Assembly (NCBI GenBank): GCA_034189065.1
Contig: JAXHVQ010000003.1
Coordinates: 1 to 64,000, forward strand
From: FACHB-1406 sp034189065
GTDB taxonomy: Bacteria; Cyanobacteriota; Cyanobacteriia; Cyanobacteriales; Spirulinaceae
Reading direction: 5' to 3'
DNA length: 64,000 nucleotides
Made by a program: the position numbers and the translations under genes. Below the pieces are notes generated by a model, which was given only the letters and a program-made list of their open reading frames with translations, ran no database searches and was not told the origin of the DNA. Of this stretch, positions 50,808 through 60,364 are shown piece after piece (position 1 is the first letter of the stretch; each line of letters opens with the position of its first letter).

Positions 50808-51947
50808 GTGAGTATGCAAATCAAAAAATTAGAGTATTACGATGATGAGTATAACTGGAAGTTGGCGGAAGTAGATTTTTTGCCAAATTTCAATCTTTTT
50901 GTTGGTGTCTCTGGTGTAGGAAAAACAAGAATACTCAGAGCTATTTACGGCCTAAAATCTATAGCTAATGGTGCATCTCTAAATGGAGTCAAGTGGAATA
51001 TTTGTTTTATAGCAGACAAAAATATTGAATATACATGGACTGGAGAGTTTGAAACAAGAGAAGGTACTATTTCGCTTGACGAAAATTCAGAAGAAGATGA
51101 GCAAGCAAAACTAATAAATGAGAAATTAGTTTGTAATAAAGAAAACGTACTAATTGAGAGAAAAAATTCAGAAATTATTCTTAATGGAAACAAAACACCT
51201 AAACTTTCGCCTTGTGAAAGTGTTATTGAACTCCTGAAGCAAGAAGACCAAATTGCTCCTATAAAAGAATCATTGGATAAAATAATACTGGCTGATTCTG
51301 GGAGAGGCGATCGAGCTTGGCGTTTGCCAGTATCTATTTTTAAAAAGTTTGAAAAAGCTCCGCTTTCGACTTTACGGGAAAGTGATTTACCAGTGCAAAT
51401 AAAGTTATCTATTCTTTATAGAACACTTCCTGAAGAATTTAATAAGATCAAAGAAGCTTTTATATCTGTTTTTCCCAATGTTTCAGACATAAAAGTTGAA
51501 ACCCTAAAGGATGAGGACATTCCTCTTGCACTATCTAACTTATTAAAGGAAGCTACAACTGTTAGCATTAAAGAAAAAGGCGTAAGAAATTGGATTGAAA
51601 ATATTTCTTCGGGAATGTTGAAAACTTTAATGTATATCAGTGAGTTATATCTAGCTCCTAAAAACTGCGTTGTTCTAATTGATGAATTTGAAAATAGTTT
51701 AGGTGTCAATTGCTTAGATAGTGTGACTGAACTTGTACTAAATAATAAGGATCTCCAATTTATTATTACCAGTCATCACCCCTACATAATAAATAATGTT
51801 AGTCCTGTTTACTGGAAAATAGTAACTCGAAAAGCTGGTTTGGTGACTGTCAAAAATTCGGAAGACTTCCATATATCTAAGTCCAGACAAAAAGCTTTTA
51901 TTGATTTGATTAATGTTCTAGAGGATGATGCAGAACTAGAAGAGTAG
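50808..51947 (+). CDS. AAA/ABC-type ATPase of a putative defence pair
   Basis: A 379-residue SMC/OLD-like ATPase. Walker A GVSGVGKT at residues 33-40; a signature-like ISSGM at 266-270; Walker B VVLIDEFENSL with Asp292 and Glu293; and a TSHHPYI switch segment near 321-327, as in OLD and AAA_15/AAA_21 proteins. The insert between Walker A and the signature is short, with no long coiled coil. GTG at 50808 or ATG at 50814 starts it. It is AT-rich, lacks complete HIP1 sites, and is followed two bases later by the TOPRIM-like gene. This resembles the AriA/AbiLi type of partner; no exact match is claimed. Confidence 0.85.
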   Translation: MSMQIKKLEYYDDEYNWKLAEVDFLPNFNLFVGVSGVGKTRILRAIYGLKSIANGASLNGVKWNICFIADKNIEYTWTGEFETREGTISLDENSEEDEQAKLINEKLVCNKENVLIERKNSEIILNGNKTPKLSPCESVIELLKQEDQIAPIKESLDKIILADSGRGDRAWRLPVSIFKKFEKAPLSTLRESDLPVQIKLSILYRTLPEEFNKIKEAFISVFPNVSDIKVETLKDEDIPLALSNLLKEATTVSIKEKGVRNWIENISSGMLKTLMYISELYLAPKNCVVLIDEFENSLGVNCLDSVTELVLNNKDLQFIITSHHPYIINNVSPVYWKIVTRKAGLVTVKNSEDFHISKSRQKAFIDLINVLEDDAELEE

Positions 51948-51949
51948 CG

Positions 51950-52654
51950 ATGAATATTTATTTTTTGGTCGAGGGGAATAGTACAGAAAAAAAGCTATAT
52001 CCCAAATGGATTGAATATCTCATTCCTAATTTAGTAAGAGTTCAGTATCACGATCGAGTCAACAATAATAACTATTACCTTATAAGCGGACAAGGATATC
52101 CCAGGATTTTGTATGATGGACTTGAAAATGCAGTTGACAAAATTTTAGAGATTCCAAAATATGATTATCTTGTCATTTGTGTTGATGCCGATGAAGAGTC
52201 GATAGAGGAAAGAAGAAAATATATAGCTCAATTTATTCAAGAGAAAGAAATAAATTTAGGAAAGACTAAAGTTGAAATTATTGTTCAAAATCGCTGTATC
52301 GAGACTTGGTTGCTCGGAAACAGGAAAATTTTTGACTCCAGACAGCCATTGGGACAGCCATTATCGAAATATGTAAATTACTATGATGTCTCTCAGGATA
52401 ATCCTGAAGAGATGGGAAAGTATAATATGAGAAATCATGCTGACTTCCATCACGAATACTTAAGAGAAATTTTTAGATCGAAGAATACAACATATAGTAA
52501 GAAGAATCCAAATGATGCTAAAGAAAAATACTATTTTGAGGAATTGCAGAAAAGAGTACGAGATAAGCCTGGAGACCTTAAAACTTTTCAGTTTTTTTTA
52601 GAGTTCTGTGAGAGAGTCAGAAATATTACGATTCAAAGGACTGAGGAGCAGTAG
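51950..52654 (+). CDS. TOPRIM-like protein of a putative defence pair
   Basis: A 234-residue protein. The TOPRIM pattern is visible: Glu8 in YFLVEGNSTEKK, Asp79 and Asp81 in YLVICVDADEES, and a further motif IETWLLGN with Glu118, typical of RloB/DUF4276/DUF4435-like effectors. The C-terminal half is helical and charged. It begins two bases after the stop of the ATPase gene, so expression is coupled. By analogy with PARIS (AriB) or AbiL it could be a nuclease released or activated by the ATPase, but this is inference. Confidence 0.75.
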   Translation: MNIYFLVEGNSTEKKLYPKWIEYLIPNLVRVQYHDRVNNNNYYLISGQGYPRILYDGLENAVDKILEIPKYDYLVICVDADEESIEERRKYIAQFIQEKEINLGKTKVEIIVQNRCIETWLLGNRKIFDSRQPLGQPLSKYVNYYDVSQDNPEEMGKYNMRNHADFHHEYLREIFRSKNTTYSKKNPNDAKEKYYFEELQKRVRDKPGDLKTFQFFLEFCERVRNITIQRTEEQ

Positions 52655-52947
52655 TTAACGTAATGCAATATAAGGTTATCGGTGAGAATTCAAGTTTATC
52701 TGCCGACGCACAACTTCACTGTTAGCGAGCGATCTCGCCCCCTCCGTTTCCCCCTACTTTACCCCCGCGATCGTGCCTTTTGTCATCGCTGCACTTACAT
52801 CCCCTCGTTTCCCCGCGACCGCGATCGCCCTTGAAAATCCCCTTCACCTCGTCACCCGCAATGAAAATGATTTCGTAGAAACGTGCGTTGCGATCGTAAA
52901 TCCGCGATCGAGTTAGGTTGTCAACTTAAGGTTTGAGAAATTACAAA

Positions 52948-55900
52948 TTATTTTGGCTTCTTCCCATTCAGACTCGCAACAGTTTCCTTTTCCTCTGCCA
53001 AAATCAACGCTTCTTCCTGCCGTCTCCTGCCGCCGAACAGTTTTCCCAACCAATGGACAAAACTATCGACGTAGGTAAATAGAACGGGAACCACAATTAA
53101 AGTCAGCAAAGTCGAGGTACTAAACCCACCAATAACCGAAATCGCCATCGGCGATCGCACTTCTCCATCGGCTCCCCATTCTAAGGCAATGGGGGTCATG
53201 CCCGCGATGGTCGAAAGGGAAGTCATGACAATCGGTCGCAGGCGAGAAACTCCAGCTTGAACCACGGCTTTAAACTGAGGCAAACCCTCCTGTTCGGCAG
53301 CGAGGGCAAAGTCTACGAGCAAGATGGCATTTTTCGTCACCAAACCCATCAATAAAACAATTCCAATGAGTGCAAACAATGCCAACTCTTTTTGGGCAAT
53401 CATCAAACCTATCAACGCGCCGCCAATCGATAGGGGAAGTGCCGATAAAATTGCCACGGGATAGAGGAAATTGTTATAAAGCAGCACCAAAATTGCATAA
53501 ATCGAAAGAACGGCAAATCCCAACGCCGTCCCAAAGCGAGTAAACACATCGCGCATGATTTTAGCATCCCCAGCGGGTTCCTCGGACACCTCGGGCGGCA
53601 GGGGGCTCATCGCCGGTAAAGCGCGAATTTGAACCACCGCATCGCCTAACGACAGTCCGTCGAGGTTGGCTTCTACCGTCACTTGGCGACTGCGGTTGAA
53701 GCGTTTAATTTCCGCCGGACCGCTTCCCAAACGGATATTGGCGACCGCATCAATGGGGACGAGGCTGCCGGTGGAACTGGGGACGCGCAAGTTCTCCAGG
53801 GTCTCCAATTTTTCGCGCTCGTCCGTCGCTATTTTGACGCGGATGGGGATTTGGCGATCGCTTAGGTTAAATTTAGCCAAACTGGACTCGTTGTCGCCGA
53901 TGAGGGCGAGAGAGGCCGTGCGCGCGATCGCCTGAACGGATACGCCTAAGTCGGCGGCGCGCGCGGGGTCGGGTTCGATGATGAGTTCGGGTTTGACTAA
54001 ACTCAAGCTGGATGTCACTTCAACCAACCCCGGAATTTCTCGCATCTGTTTTTCCAGGTCATTAGCCGTTTGACCCAACACTTCGGGGTTTTCGCTTTTG
54101 AGGACGAGGGTGACATCCTTGCTACTTCCCCCCGCGCCATCGCTGCGAAAAGAAACGCGCGCCCCGGGAATTTGCCGGAATTTGCCGCGCATCTGTTTCT
54201 CAAACTCCCTTTGGTGAACGCGCCGATCTTTAGGGATGAGGTTGACGAAGGCGGTTCCCGAATTAACGCTATTGGCGCGCGCTAAGACGCTTTCGACGGC
54301 TGGATTTTCTCGTAATTTTTCCTTGACTGCCCCCAAAACTTCCGTCGTTTCCTCTAAAGTAGAACCCGGAGGCAAGTCAACCATGACGGTACTCACCCCA
54401 GTATCGCCCGAATTAAATAAGCCTTTGGGGATAAAAGGAATCAATTGCAAACTGCCGATAAAAAACGCGATCGCAATTAACAACGTTACAATCCGATGGC
54501 GCAGCGCCCACTTCAAAACGCCGCGATATAATCCCCGTTGGTTGCCGTGGGAATTTTGATAACTCGTCGCAGAAATACTCTCATCATCCACCGTCCCCGT
54601 CGTTTTCGGCTTCAAAATATACGCACTCAACATCGGAGTCATCGTACAAGCCACCAACGTTGAAAACATGGTCGAAACCGCCACCGTCACGCCAAAAGGT
54701 TGGAAAAATTGCCCCGGAATTCCCCCCATAAACGCCACCGGCAAAAACACCGCCACAATAGTTGCCGTCGTCGCCACCACCGCCAAACCAATTTCCCGCG
54801 CCGCATCCCACGCCGCCCGATAAGGGGTTTTCCCCATGCGCAAATGCTGATCGATATTTTCAATCATACAAATGGCATCATCGACGAGGTTGCCAATGGC
54901 AAGAGCCAAACCCAACAGCGTCATGCCGTTAAGGGTATAACCCAACAGTTTCATCACCCCAAAGGTGGGAATCATCGACAGGGGAAGGGCCATTGCCGTA
55001 ATTAACGTGACCCGCCAGTCTAATAAAAATAACCCGACGACAGCGGTTGTTAAAATACAGCCAATCCAAATCGTATCGATGGTTGCTTTGTAGGTATCGC
55101 GAATTGCCGTCGCCCGAGTAAAAACTAACTCCAGTTTCACATCGTCCGGCAGCGTTTCCTTCAACGTTTCCACCGCAGCGCGAGCGTTTTCTTCTACCGT
55201 CGCCAATGTACTTCCTTGACTGCGCAAAACGGAGAAACCCACAACCGGTTCGCCGTCGAGAAAAGCGGCACTGCGAGGGTCGGCAAAACTGTCTTCAACG
55301 TTACCCAAACTTTCTAAAGGGACGGTATCATTGTTGGGCAGCGTAATGCGATAACCTCTTAATTCCTCAACAGTTTGCGCGCTGCCAAGGGTTCTCACAT
55401 TCTGTTCCCCGCCGCCAATTTCCGCGCGTCCGCCGGGAAGATTGACATTAAGGGCGCGAATTTGGTCGTTGACTTGGGTGGCGGTGATTCCGTAAGCTTG
55501 CAAGCGCGATGGGTCGAGATCGACGCGAATTTCCCGGTCTACCCCCCCCACTCGTTCGATTTGAGCGACTCCTTCGACGTTGAGTAAGGCGCGGGAAATG
55601 GTTCGGTCTACGAGGTCGCTTAATTCTTCCACCGAACGGCCATCGCTTTGCACGGCATAGGTCATAATCGAATCGCCTGCAAATTCGAGGCGTTCGACGA
55701 GAGGTTCGTTAATATCTTGGGGGAGGGAAGTGCGAACTTGGGTCACGGCGTTGCGTACGTCGTTGGTGGCTTCGTTGGTATCGGTTCCCAGGACGAAGTT
55801 AATAACCGTGGTGGAACGTCCGTCGGTGACATTGGAACTCATCTCGTCAATGTTGCCCAAACCCGCGACCGAATCTTCAATTTTTTTCGTAACTTGGGTT

Positions 55901-56085
55901 TCCAATTCTTCCGGTCCGGCACCGGGTTGGGTGACGGTAACTTGGACAACGGGTACGTCGATGTTGGGCTGTTCGTCGATGCCCATCGTGCGGAAGGAGA
56001 AGATACCAACGATGCTTAAAATGAGGAAGAGAACGATGGTGGGGACGGGGTTTTTAATGGACCAGGAGGAGACGTGAAAGGACAT
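52948..56085 (-). CDS. RND efflux transporter permease (HAE1/AcrB type)
   Basis: A 1045-residue inner-membrane proton antiporter exporting drugs or other hydrophobic compounds. It has the family layout of twelve membrane helices in two repeats, large periplasmic loops after helices 1 and 7, an N-terminal helix VPTIVLFLILSIVGIFSF, and helix 4 with GLALAIGNLVDDAICMIENI carrying the proton-relay aspartates. The matching adaptor is at 57139-58590, separated by a nuclease-like gene. No outer-membrane channel is linked. Confidence 0.95.
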   Translation of the reverse strand: MSFHVSSWSIKNPVPTIVLFLILSIVGIFSFRTMGIDEQPNIDVPVVQVTVTQPGAGPEELETQVTKKIEDSVAGLGNIDEMSSNVTDGRSTTVINFVLGTDTNEATNDVRNAVTQVRTSLPQDINEPLVERLEFAGDSIMTYAVQSDGRSVEELSDLVDRTISRALLNVEGVAQIERVGGVDREIRVDLDPSRLQAYGITATQVNDQIRALNVNLPGGRAEIGGGEQNVRTLGSAQTVEELRGYRITLPNNDTVPLESLGNVEDSFADPRSAAFLDGEPVVGFSVLRSQGSTLATVEENARAAVETLKETLPDDVKLELVFTRATAIRDTYKATIDTIWIGCILTTAVVGLFLLDWRVTLITAMALPLSMIPTFGVMKLLGYTLNGMTLLGLALAIGNLVDDAICMIENIDQHLRMGKTPYRAAWDAAREIGLAVVATTATIVAVFLPVAFMGGIPGQFFQPFGVTVAVSTMFSTLVACTMTPMLSAYILKPKTTGTVDDESISATSYQNSHGNQRGLYRGVLKWALRHRIVTLLIAIAFFIGSLQLIPFIPKGLFNSGDTGVSTVMVDLPPGSTLEETTEVLGAVKEKLRENPAVESVLARANSVNSGTAFVNLIPKDRRVHQREFEKQMRGKFRQIPGARVSFRSDGAGGSSKDVTLVLKSENPEVLGQTANDLEKQMREIPGLVEVTSSLSLVKPELIIEPDPARAADLGVSVQAIARTASLALIGDNESSLAKFNLSDRQIPIRVKIATDEREKLETLENLRVPSSTGSLVPIDAVANIRLGSGPAEIKRFNRSRQVTVEANLDGLSLGDAVVQIRALPAMSPLPPEVSEEPAGDAKIMRDVFTRFGTALGFAVLSIYAILVLLYNNFLYPVAILSALPLSIGGALIGLMIAQKELALFALIGIVLLMGLVTKNAILLVDFALAAEQEGLPQFKAVVQAGVSRLRPIVMTSLSTIAGMTPIALEWGADGEVRSPMAISVIGGFSTSTLLTLIVVPVLFTYVDSFVHWLGKLFGGRRRQEEALILAEEKETVASLNGKKPK

Positions 56086-56384
56086 AATTTTTTAAGATTT
56101 ACAATTCAGAGTTTGGCTTTTCTGAGTGTTCGCAACAACGACAGTGATAAATTGGCAATTTTAATAATTAATAGTTAATTAATTGAACCTAAAAACTCTT
56201 CGCTTACGAAAAAAAAGAACACATTTTTTTAGGTTTCCTCAAAACCGTGATTTATCCGAATCGGTCGTAGATATTTCTGAATTTCAATCCTTTTTTTAAG
56301 AAGAGGTAGTTATTCATTATTCATTATAAATGACTTTATTAAAAAAAGGAACTAAATCATATTTTAGAATTAGGTTGCTGGAAA
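56086..56384. other. AT-rich intergenic region
   Basis: About 300 bases of AT-rich sequence between the permease gene and the nuclease-like gene; TTATTCATTATTCATTATAAA near 56311 is a short direct repeat. No gene, RNA or palindrome of note. Confidence 0.4.
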
Positions 56385-57017
56385 TCAACAGTCTGAGACA
56401 GAATCTAAGTCTTCCGTTGATTCACTAATACTGCTTGCTAAAATCCCCAGAATCTTGTTGACATTGTTAAGGAAATACTCTCCTAAATCGATTTCAACCG
56501 TTTGCTTCTTTAACATCAAGAATTTCCATCTATCTCCCGTGGTGACAGCTCCATAAATTTTGTGAATTGAATTACCTTCGCGCTCGTTGAATAATCTTGC
56601 GGCTAACATTTCCGCTATACACTGACCTAAGCAAGCATTAATATCTTCTTTTTTTGCTTCTACAATGGTGATGACGGGTGCGTTGATGAAGAGTTGTTCT
56701 GGGGAACGGCTGATGAGAAAGTCACAGGTTCCGTTTAATCCTTGGGTCGCATCAACGGTAAAATCTGTGCCGGAGAATAAACCGATGGGGTGCGGAAACC
56801 GCTTTTTTAATTCAATAAGTATGGGGGCAATAATCATTTCCGAACGGGATTTTTCGGTGTTAATGGCAAGGGCTAAAGGCAAATTGTACTCAAGAGTTTC
56901 TTCTAAATAAGCGCTGCTGTCAAATTCGGGCATATCGGCAAATATTCTTACTTTTTCACTAATTGTTAAACCAAAGTTTTTTACTACTTTGGCTAAAGTA
57001 AAATCGCTATATGCCAT
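56385..57017 (-). CDS. PD-(D/E)XK nuclease-like protein, type 2
   Basis: A 210-residue protein with a restriction-endonuclease-like core: Glu60 (SRSEMIIAPILIEL), Asp99 (NGTCDFLIS), Glu120 and Lys122 (ITIVEAKKED) and Gln132 (CLGQCIAEM). It shares motif order and spacing with the 206-residue protein at 38901 but little other identity. It sits between the RND adaptor and permease genes in the same orientation, apparently inserted into that operon, and lacks complete HIP1 sites. Function unknown. Confidence 0.75.
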   Translation of the reverse strand: MAYSDFTLAKVVKNFGLTISEKVRIFADMPEFDSSAYLEETLEYNLPLALAINTEKSRSEMIIAPILIELKKRFPHPIGLFSGTDFTVDATQGLNGTCDFLISRSPEQLFINAPVITIVEAKKEDINACLGQCIAEMLAARLFNEREGNSIHKIYGAVTTGDRWKFLMLKKQTVEIDLGEYFLNNVNKILGILASSISESTEDLDSVSDC

Positions 57018-57138
57018 ATTAATTTAACCTTTTGAATTAAGGATTAGCGATCGCGACTCAAACCGACGATGCGACGAAGTTTTTCAGCATAATTTGTCGA
57101 ATTGTAAGATTGATAGGGAAGAGTTGGAGTTTAAGCTG

Positions 57139-58590
57139 CTAAGTCCCTTGAATTTCAACCCGATCGCCATCTTTCAAGTATGCCGCACCTTTGAGAACGA
57201 TGCGATCGCCTGATTCTAAGCCGCTGACAATTTCCACTCGTCCGCCAGGAAGAATTTTGCCAGTTTCGACAGTTTGCACCTTAACGGTGTTGTCGGGTTG
57301 GACAACGTAGGCGATCGCGTTGCCGTCGGGTTGGGGTAGGATGGCTTCGGTCGGGGCAGTAACTCCGGTAGCCGCAGAGGTGACAATGGCGGCGCGCAAG
57401 AACATCCCTGGTTTTAAATTGGCACCCCCAGGCAAATTGACTTTAACAATGGCTTGGCGCGACTGTTCGTCTACAACGGGGTCGATTTCGCGCACGGTTC
57501 CCCTTAACTTCAGTTCGCTATCGGCATCGGACGCAATTTCCACGCTTTGACCGGGACGAATTTGGGGCAGTTGGGTTTCGGGAACTTTGAGTTGCAGTTC
57601 TAAGCGCCCGTTTTGCACGATCTCAAAGAGTGCTTTTGACGAAGAGGTAATATCGCCGACGCGGGCTTCGCGGCTGGCAATTTCGCCGCTAGCGGGCGCT
57701 ACGACGCGGGTTTCGTTGAGTTGGGCGCTTATGAGTTGCACTTGACCTTTAGCTTGGGCCAGTTGCGCTTCGCCTTGGGCAATGGCCTCGGGACGCGGAC
57801 CGGCTTGGAGTTGGGCAAGTTGCTGTTTGGCTTCCCCCAAGCGCGCTTTGGCTTGGTCGAGGGCGGCTTGGCTGTTGCGTTCGACATTGAGAACTTCGTC
57901 GAGGCGATCGCGCGCGATCGCGCCTTCGGCTTCCAAGGTTCGATTGCGTTGCGCCCGCTGGCGAGCTAAGTTTAAGTCCGATTCTGCCTGTCTGACTCCC
58001 GCTTCGGCGCTGCGAACGGCTTCTTTTGCCCGGGCAATTTCTTCGCCGCGACTGCCCGCGCGCAGTTCGGCGACTCGCGCTTCGGCTTGGGCAACGGAGG
58101 CTTGAGCCTGGACGAGTTGGGCTTGCAAAATGGTGTTGTCGAGGCGAACGAGGGGTTGTCCGGTTTTCACGAAGTCGCCTTCATCGACGAGAACCGACTC
58201 GATTTGCAACCCTGTCGCCGGACTCATGACGGGTAGCATTTCAAAGGCGGTGACGGTTCCCGTGGCTTCTAGGGTACGGTTGACGGACGTAGTTTCTACT
58301 TCATCGACGGTAACGCTGGAGGCGGGGGCTTGGGATTGTTCGGTGGAGGCAGTCGGGGTTGCCTCGTCTGGGTTTGCTTGTCCGGGAACGGCGATGCGAC
58401 TGCCAATGACGGCGAGGGCAATGCCTAAACCGATGCCCAATAAGACTCCGCGTCCGCCGGAATGCCAGGGTTTTTGGGTTTGGGCGGGGGGTTCTTCGGT
58501 TGCGGGTTCGAGATGAAGGACGCGATCGCGCGTTTCGCTGCTAGCGCCCTCTCCCTGCACTTTTTCTTCTTCTAAGGAGTTGAGTTCCAC
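57139..58590 (-). CDS. RND efflux periplasmic adaptor (membrane-fusion protein)
   Basis: A 483-residue HlyD-type adaptor linking the RND permease to an outer-membrane exit. A single membrane anchor spans about 46-65 (GGRGVLLGIGLGIALAVIGS). Residues 120-160 and 300-330 form the split lipoyl domain (PATGLQIESVLVDEGDFVKTG, PASGEIASREARVGD), flanking a long Ala/Gln-rich coiled-coil hairpin (165-290). Beta-barrel and membrane-proximal domains follow (LKPGMFLRAAI). It should act with the permease at 52948-56085. Confidence 0.94.
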   Translation of the reverse strand: MELNSLEEEKVQGEGASSETRDRVLHLEPATEEPPAQTQKPWHSGGRGVLLGIGLGIALAVIGSRIAVPGQANPDEATPTASTEQSQAPASSVTVDEVETTSVNRTLEATGTVTAFEMLPVMSPATGLQIESVLVDEGDFVKTGQPLVRLDNTILQAQLVQAQASVAQAEARVAELRAGSRGEEIARAKEAVRSAEAGVRQAESDLNLARQRAQRNRTLEAEGAIARDRLDEVLNVERNSQAALDQAKARLGEAKQQLAQLQAGPRPEAIAQGEAQLAQAKGQVQLISAQLNETRVVAPASGEIASREARVGDITSSSKALFEIVQNGRLELQLKVPETQLPQIRPGQSVEIASDADSELKLRGTVREIDPVVDEQSRQAIVKVNLPGGANLKPGMFLRAAIVTSAATGVTAPTEAILPQPDGNAIAYVVQPDNTVKVQTVETGKILPGGRVEIVSGLESGDRIVLKGAAYLKDGDRVEIQGT

Positions 58591-58890
58591 GGCTTTGCTG
58601 TGTTTTGGCGTTACGATAGGACTTTGAGTAGTGACGTAAAAATTAAGCTGACTTCTATTTTCTTAATATTACTTAAAGTTTAACAAAATATTCCGTTTTG
58701 AGACAGTTGGGGATGGGGGTAGGTCGAGGCAAAGGCGGAGGGGATGCGATCGCGCTTCGCCTTTCATACCGTACAAATCATTTTTCCCAATTCCCTAAAG
58801 AAAATCGTCTAGCGCCAGAAGCGTACTTAACTGAACCTAAAATTACGACTCAGCTAAACTCGACATAACCGATAAACTTGGAATGCGCCA
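58591..58890. other. divergent intergenic region
   Basis: About 300 bases between the adaptor gene and the first tandem Uma2 gene. One GCGATCGCGCTTCGC HIP1-type site near 58746; no gene or structured element is seen. Confidence 0.4.
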
Positions 58891-59592
58891 ATGAATATGA
58901 CCCTCTCCTTAGACAAATCGACTCAATCTCCCTCTATCTTTCAGCAGCGCAATGCAACGTGGCAAGATTATGTGAAGTTAAGGGATAGCACGGAGCGAGA
59001 TTGGCGTAAAATTGCATATCACAAAGGATGGTTGTGGGCAGATATGGGAACAGAAGGACCGAGACACGCTTCTTTTAGCGATTTAATGACCGCAGTTTTT
59101 GTCGTTTGGTCCTTCCTTCACCCCGATGTTCCATTGCAATCCTACGGACGCTGCCTCCTTGAACTGCCAGATACCCACGCCTGCGCGCCCGATTTAGTGC
59201 TTTACAAAGGCGAAAATATCCCAAAATGGAAACTGGGCGAACCGCGTCGAATTCGATTGAATGGCGAAGCGCTCGAGGGACGACATCGCGCGCCCGATCT
59301 CGTCGGAGAAATTGCCGATACGTCGCTGAGTTTAGACCTCGACGAACAGAAGCAATTGTATGCAAGTTTAGGAATTGTCGAATATTGGGTAATTGATGTC
59401 AAAGGAATGCGATTATTTGCGTTTGGTTTAGCGGAAAATAACGTATACGAAGAAATTCAAATTTCCCAAACTTTAGCAGGTTTACCCATCCCATTGCTCC
59501 AACAAACTCTAGAACGATTAGCTACAGAAACCAATATGGCAGCCGCCAATTGGCTGATGCGGCAGTTACAAAAAGGAGAACTCGAACGTTGA
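58891..59592 (+). CDS. Uma2-family protein, tandem copy 1
   Basis: A 233-residue Uma2/DUF820 protein. Core segments are CAPDLVLYKGENIPKW, RHRAPDLVGEIADTSLSLDLDEQKQLYASLGIVEYWVIDVKG in parts, with the Asp and Glu of a restriction-endonuclease-like site. ATG at 58897 (MTLSLDK) may be the true start because it matches copy 2 exactly. The gene is about 90 per cent identical to the following copy, with the differences concentrated near residues 65-75 and 180-205. Confidence 0.9.
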   Translation: MNMTLSLDKSTQSPSIFQQRNATWQDYVKLRDSTERDWRKIAYHKGWLWADMGTEGPRHASFSDLMTAVFVVWSFLHPDVPLQSYGRCLLELPDTHACAPDLVLYKGENIPKWKLGEPRRIRLNGEALEGRHRAPDLVGEIADTSLSLDLDEQKQLYASLGIVEYWVIDVKGMRLFAFGLAENNVYEEIQISQTLAGLPIPLLQQTLERLATETNMAAANWLMRQLQKGELER

Positions 59593-59672
59593 AAGCAGGC
59601 CCCAGCAAGCCCAAAATCGCGCTCAAAGCCTAAACTGAGAGAAGCGAATCTGAAGTTACGAGGTGTTTTACT

Positions 59673-60362
59673 ATGACCCTCTCCTTAGACAAATCGACTC
59701 AATTTCCCTCTATCTTTCAGCAGCACAATGCAACGTGGCAAGATTATGTAAAGTTAAGGGATAGCACCGAGCGAGATTGGCGTAAAATTGCATATCACAA
59801 AGGATGGTTGTGGGCAGATATGGGAACCGAAGGACCCGAACACGCTTCTTTTAGCGATTTGATGACTATAATTTTTGGATTTTGGTCGTTACTCCATCCC
59901 GATATCGTATTGCAATCCTACGGACGCTGCCTCCTCGAACTGCCAGATACCCACGCCTGCGCGCCCGATTTAGTGCTTTACCAAGGCGAAAATATCCCCA
60001 AATGGAAACCGGGCGAACCGCGTCGAATTCGATTGAATGGCGAAGCACTTGAGGGGCGACATCGCGCGCCCGATCTCGTTGGAGAAATTGCCGATACGTC
60101 GCTGAGTTTAGACCTCGACGAACAAAAGCAATTGTATGCAAGTTTAGGAATTGTCGAATATTGGGTTATTGATGTCAAAGGAATGCGATTATTTGCGTTT
60201 GGTTTAACTGAAACGGGTGCATACGAAGCGATTCAAGTTTCCCAAGTTTTAACAGATTTGCCCATCCCATTGCTCGAACAAACCCTAGAACGGTTAGCCA
60301 CAGAAACGAATATGGCAGCCGCCAATTGGTTGATGCAACAACTACAAATTCGAGAGAATTAA
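59673..60362 (+). CDS. Uma2-family protein, tandem copy 2
   Basis: A 229-residue near-duplicate of the preceding gene, starting MTLSLDKSTQFPSIF and ending LQIREN where copy 1 has LQKGELER. An 80-base spacer separates them. Long identical stretches at nucleotide level show a recent duplication or gene conversion. Differences such as FGFWSLLHPDIVLQ against FVVWSFLHPDVPLQ fall outside the catalytic core. Confidence 0.9.
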   Translation: MTLSLDKSTQFPSIFQQHNATWQDYVKLRDSTERDWRKIAYHKGWLWADMGTEGPEHASFSDLMTIIFGFWSLLHPDIVLQSYGRCLLELPDTHACAPDLVLYQGENIPKWKPGEPRRIRLNGEALEGRHRAPDLVGEIADTSLSLDLDEQKQLYASLGIVEYWVIDVKGMRLFAFGLTETGAYEAIQVSQVLTDLPIPLLEQTLERLATETNMAAANWLMQQLQIREN

Positions 60363-60364
60363 AC

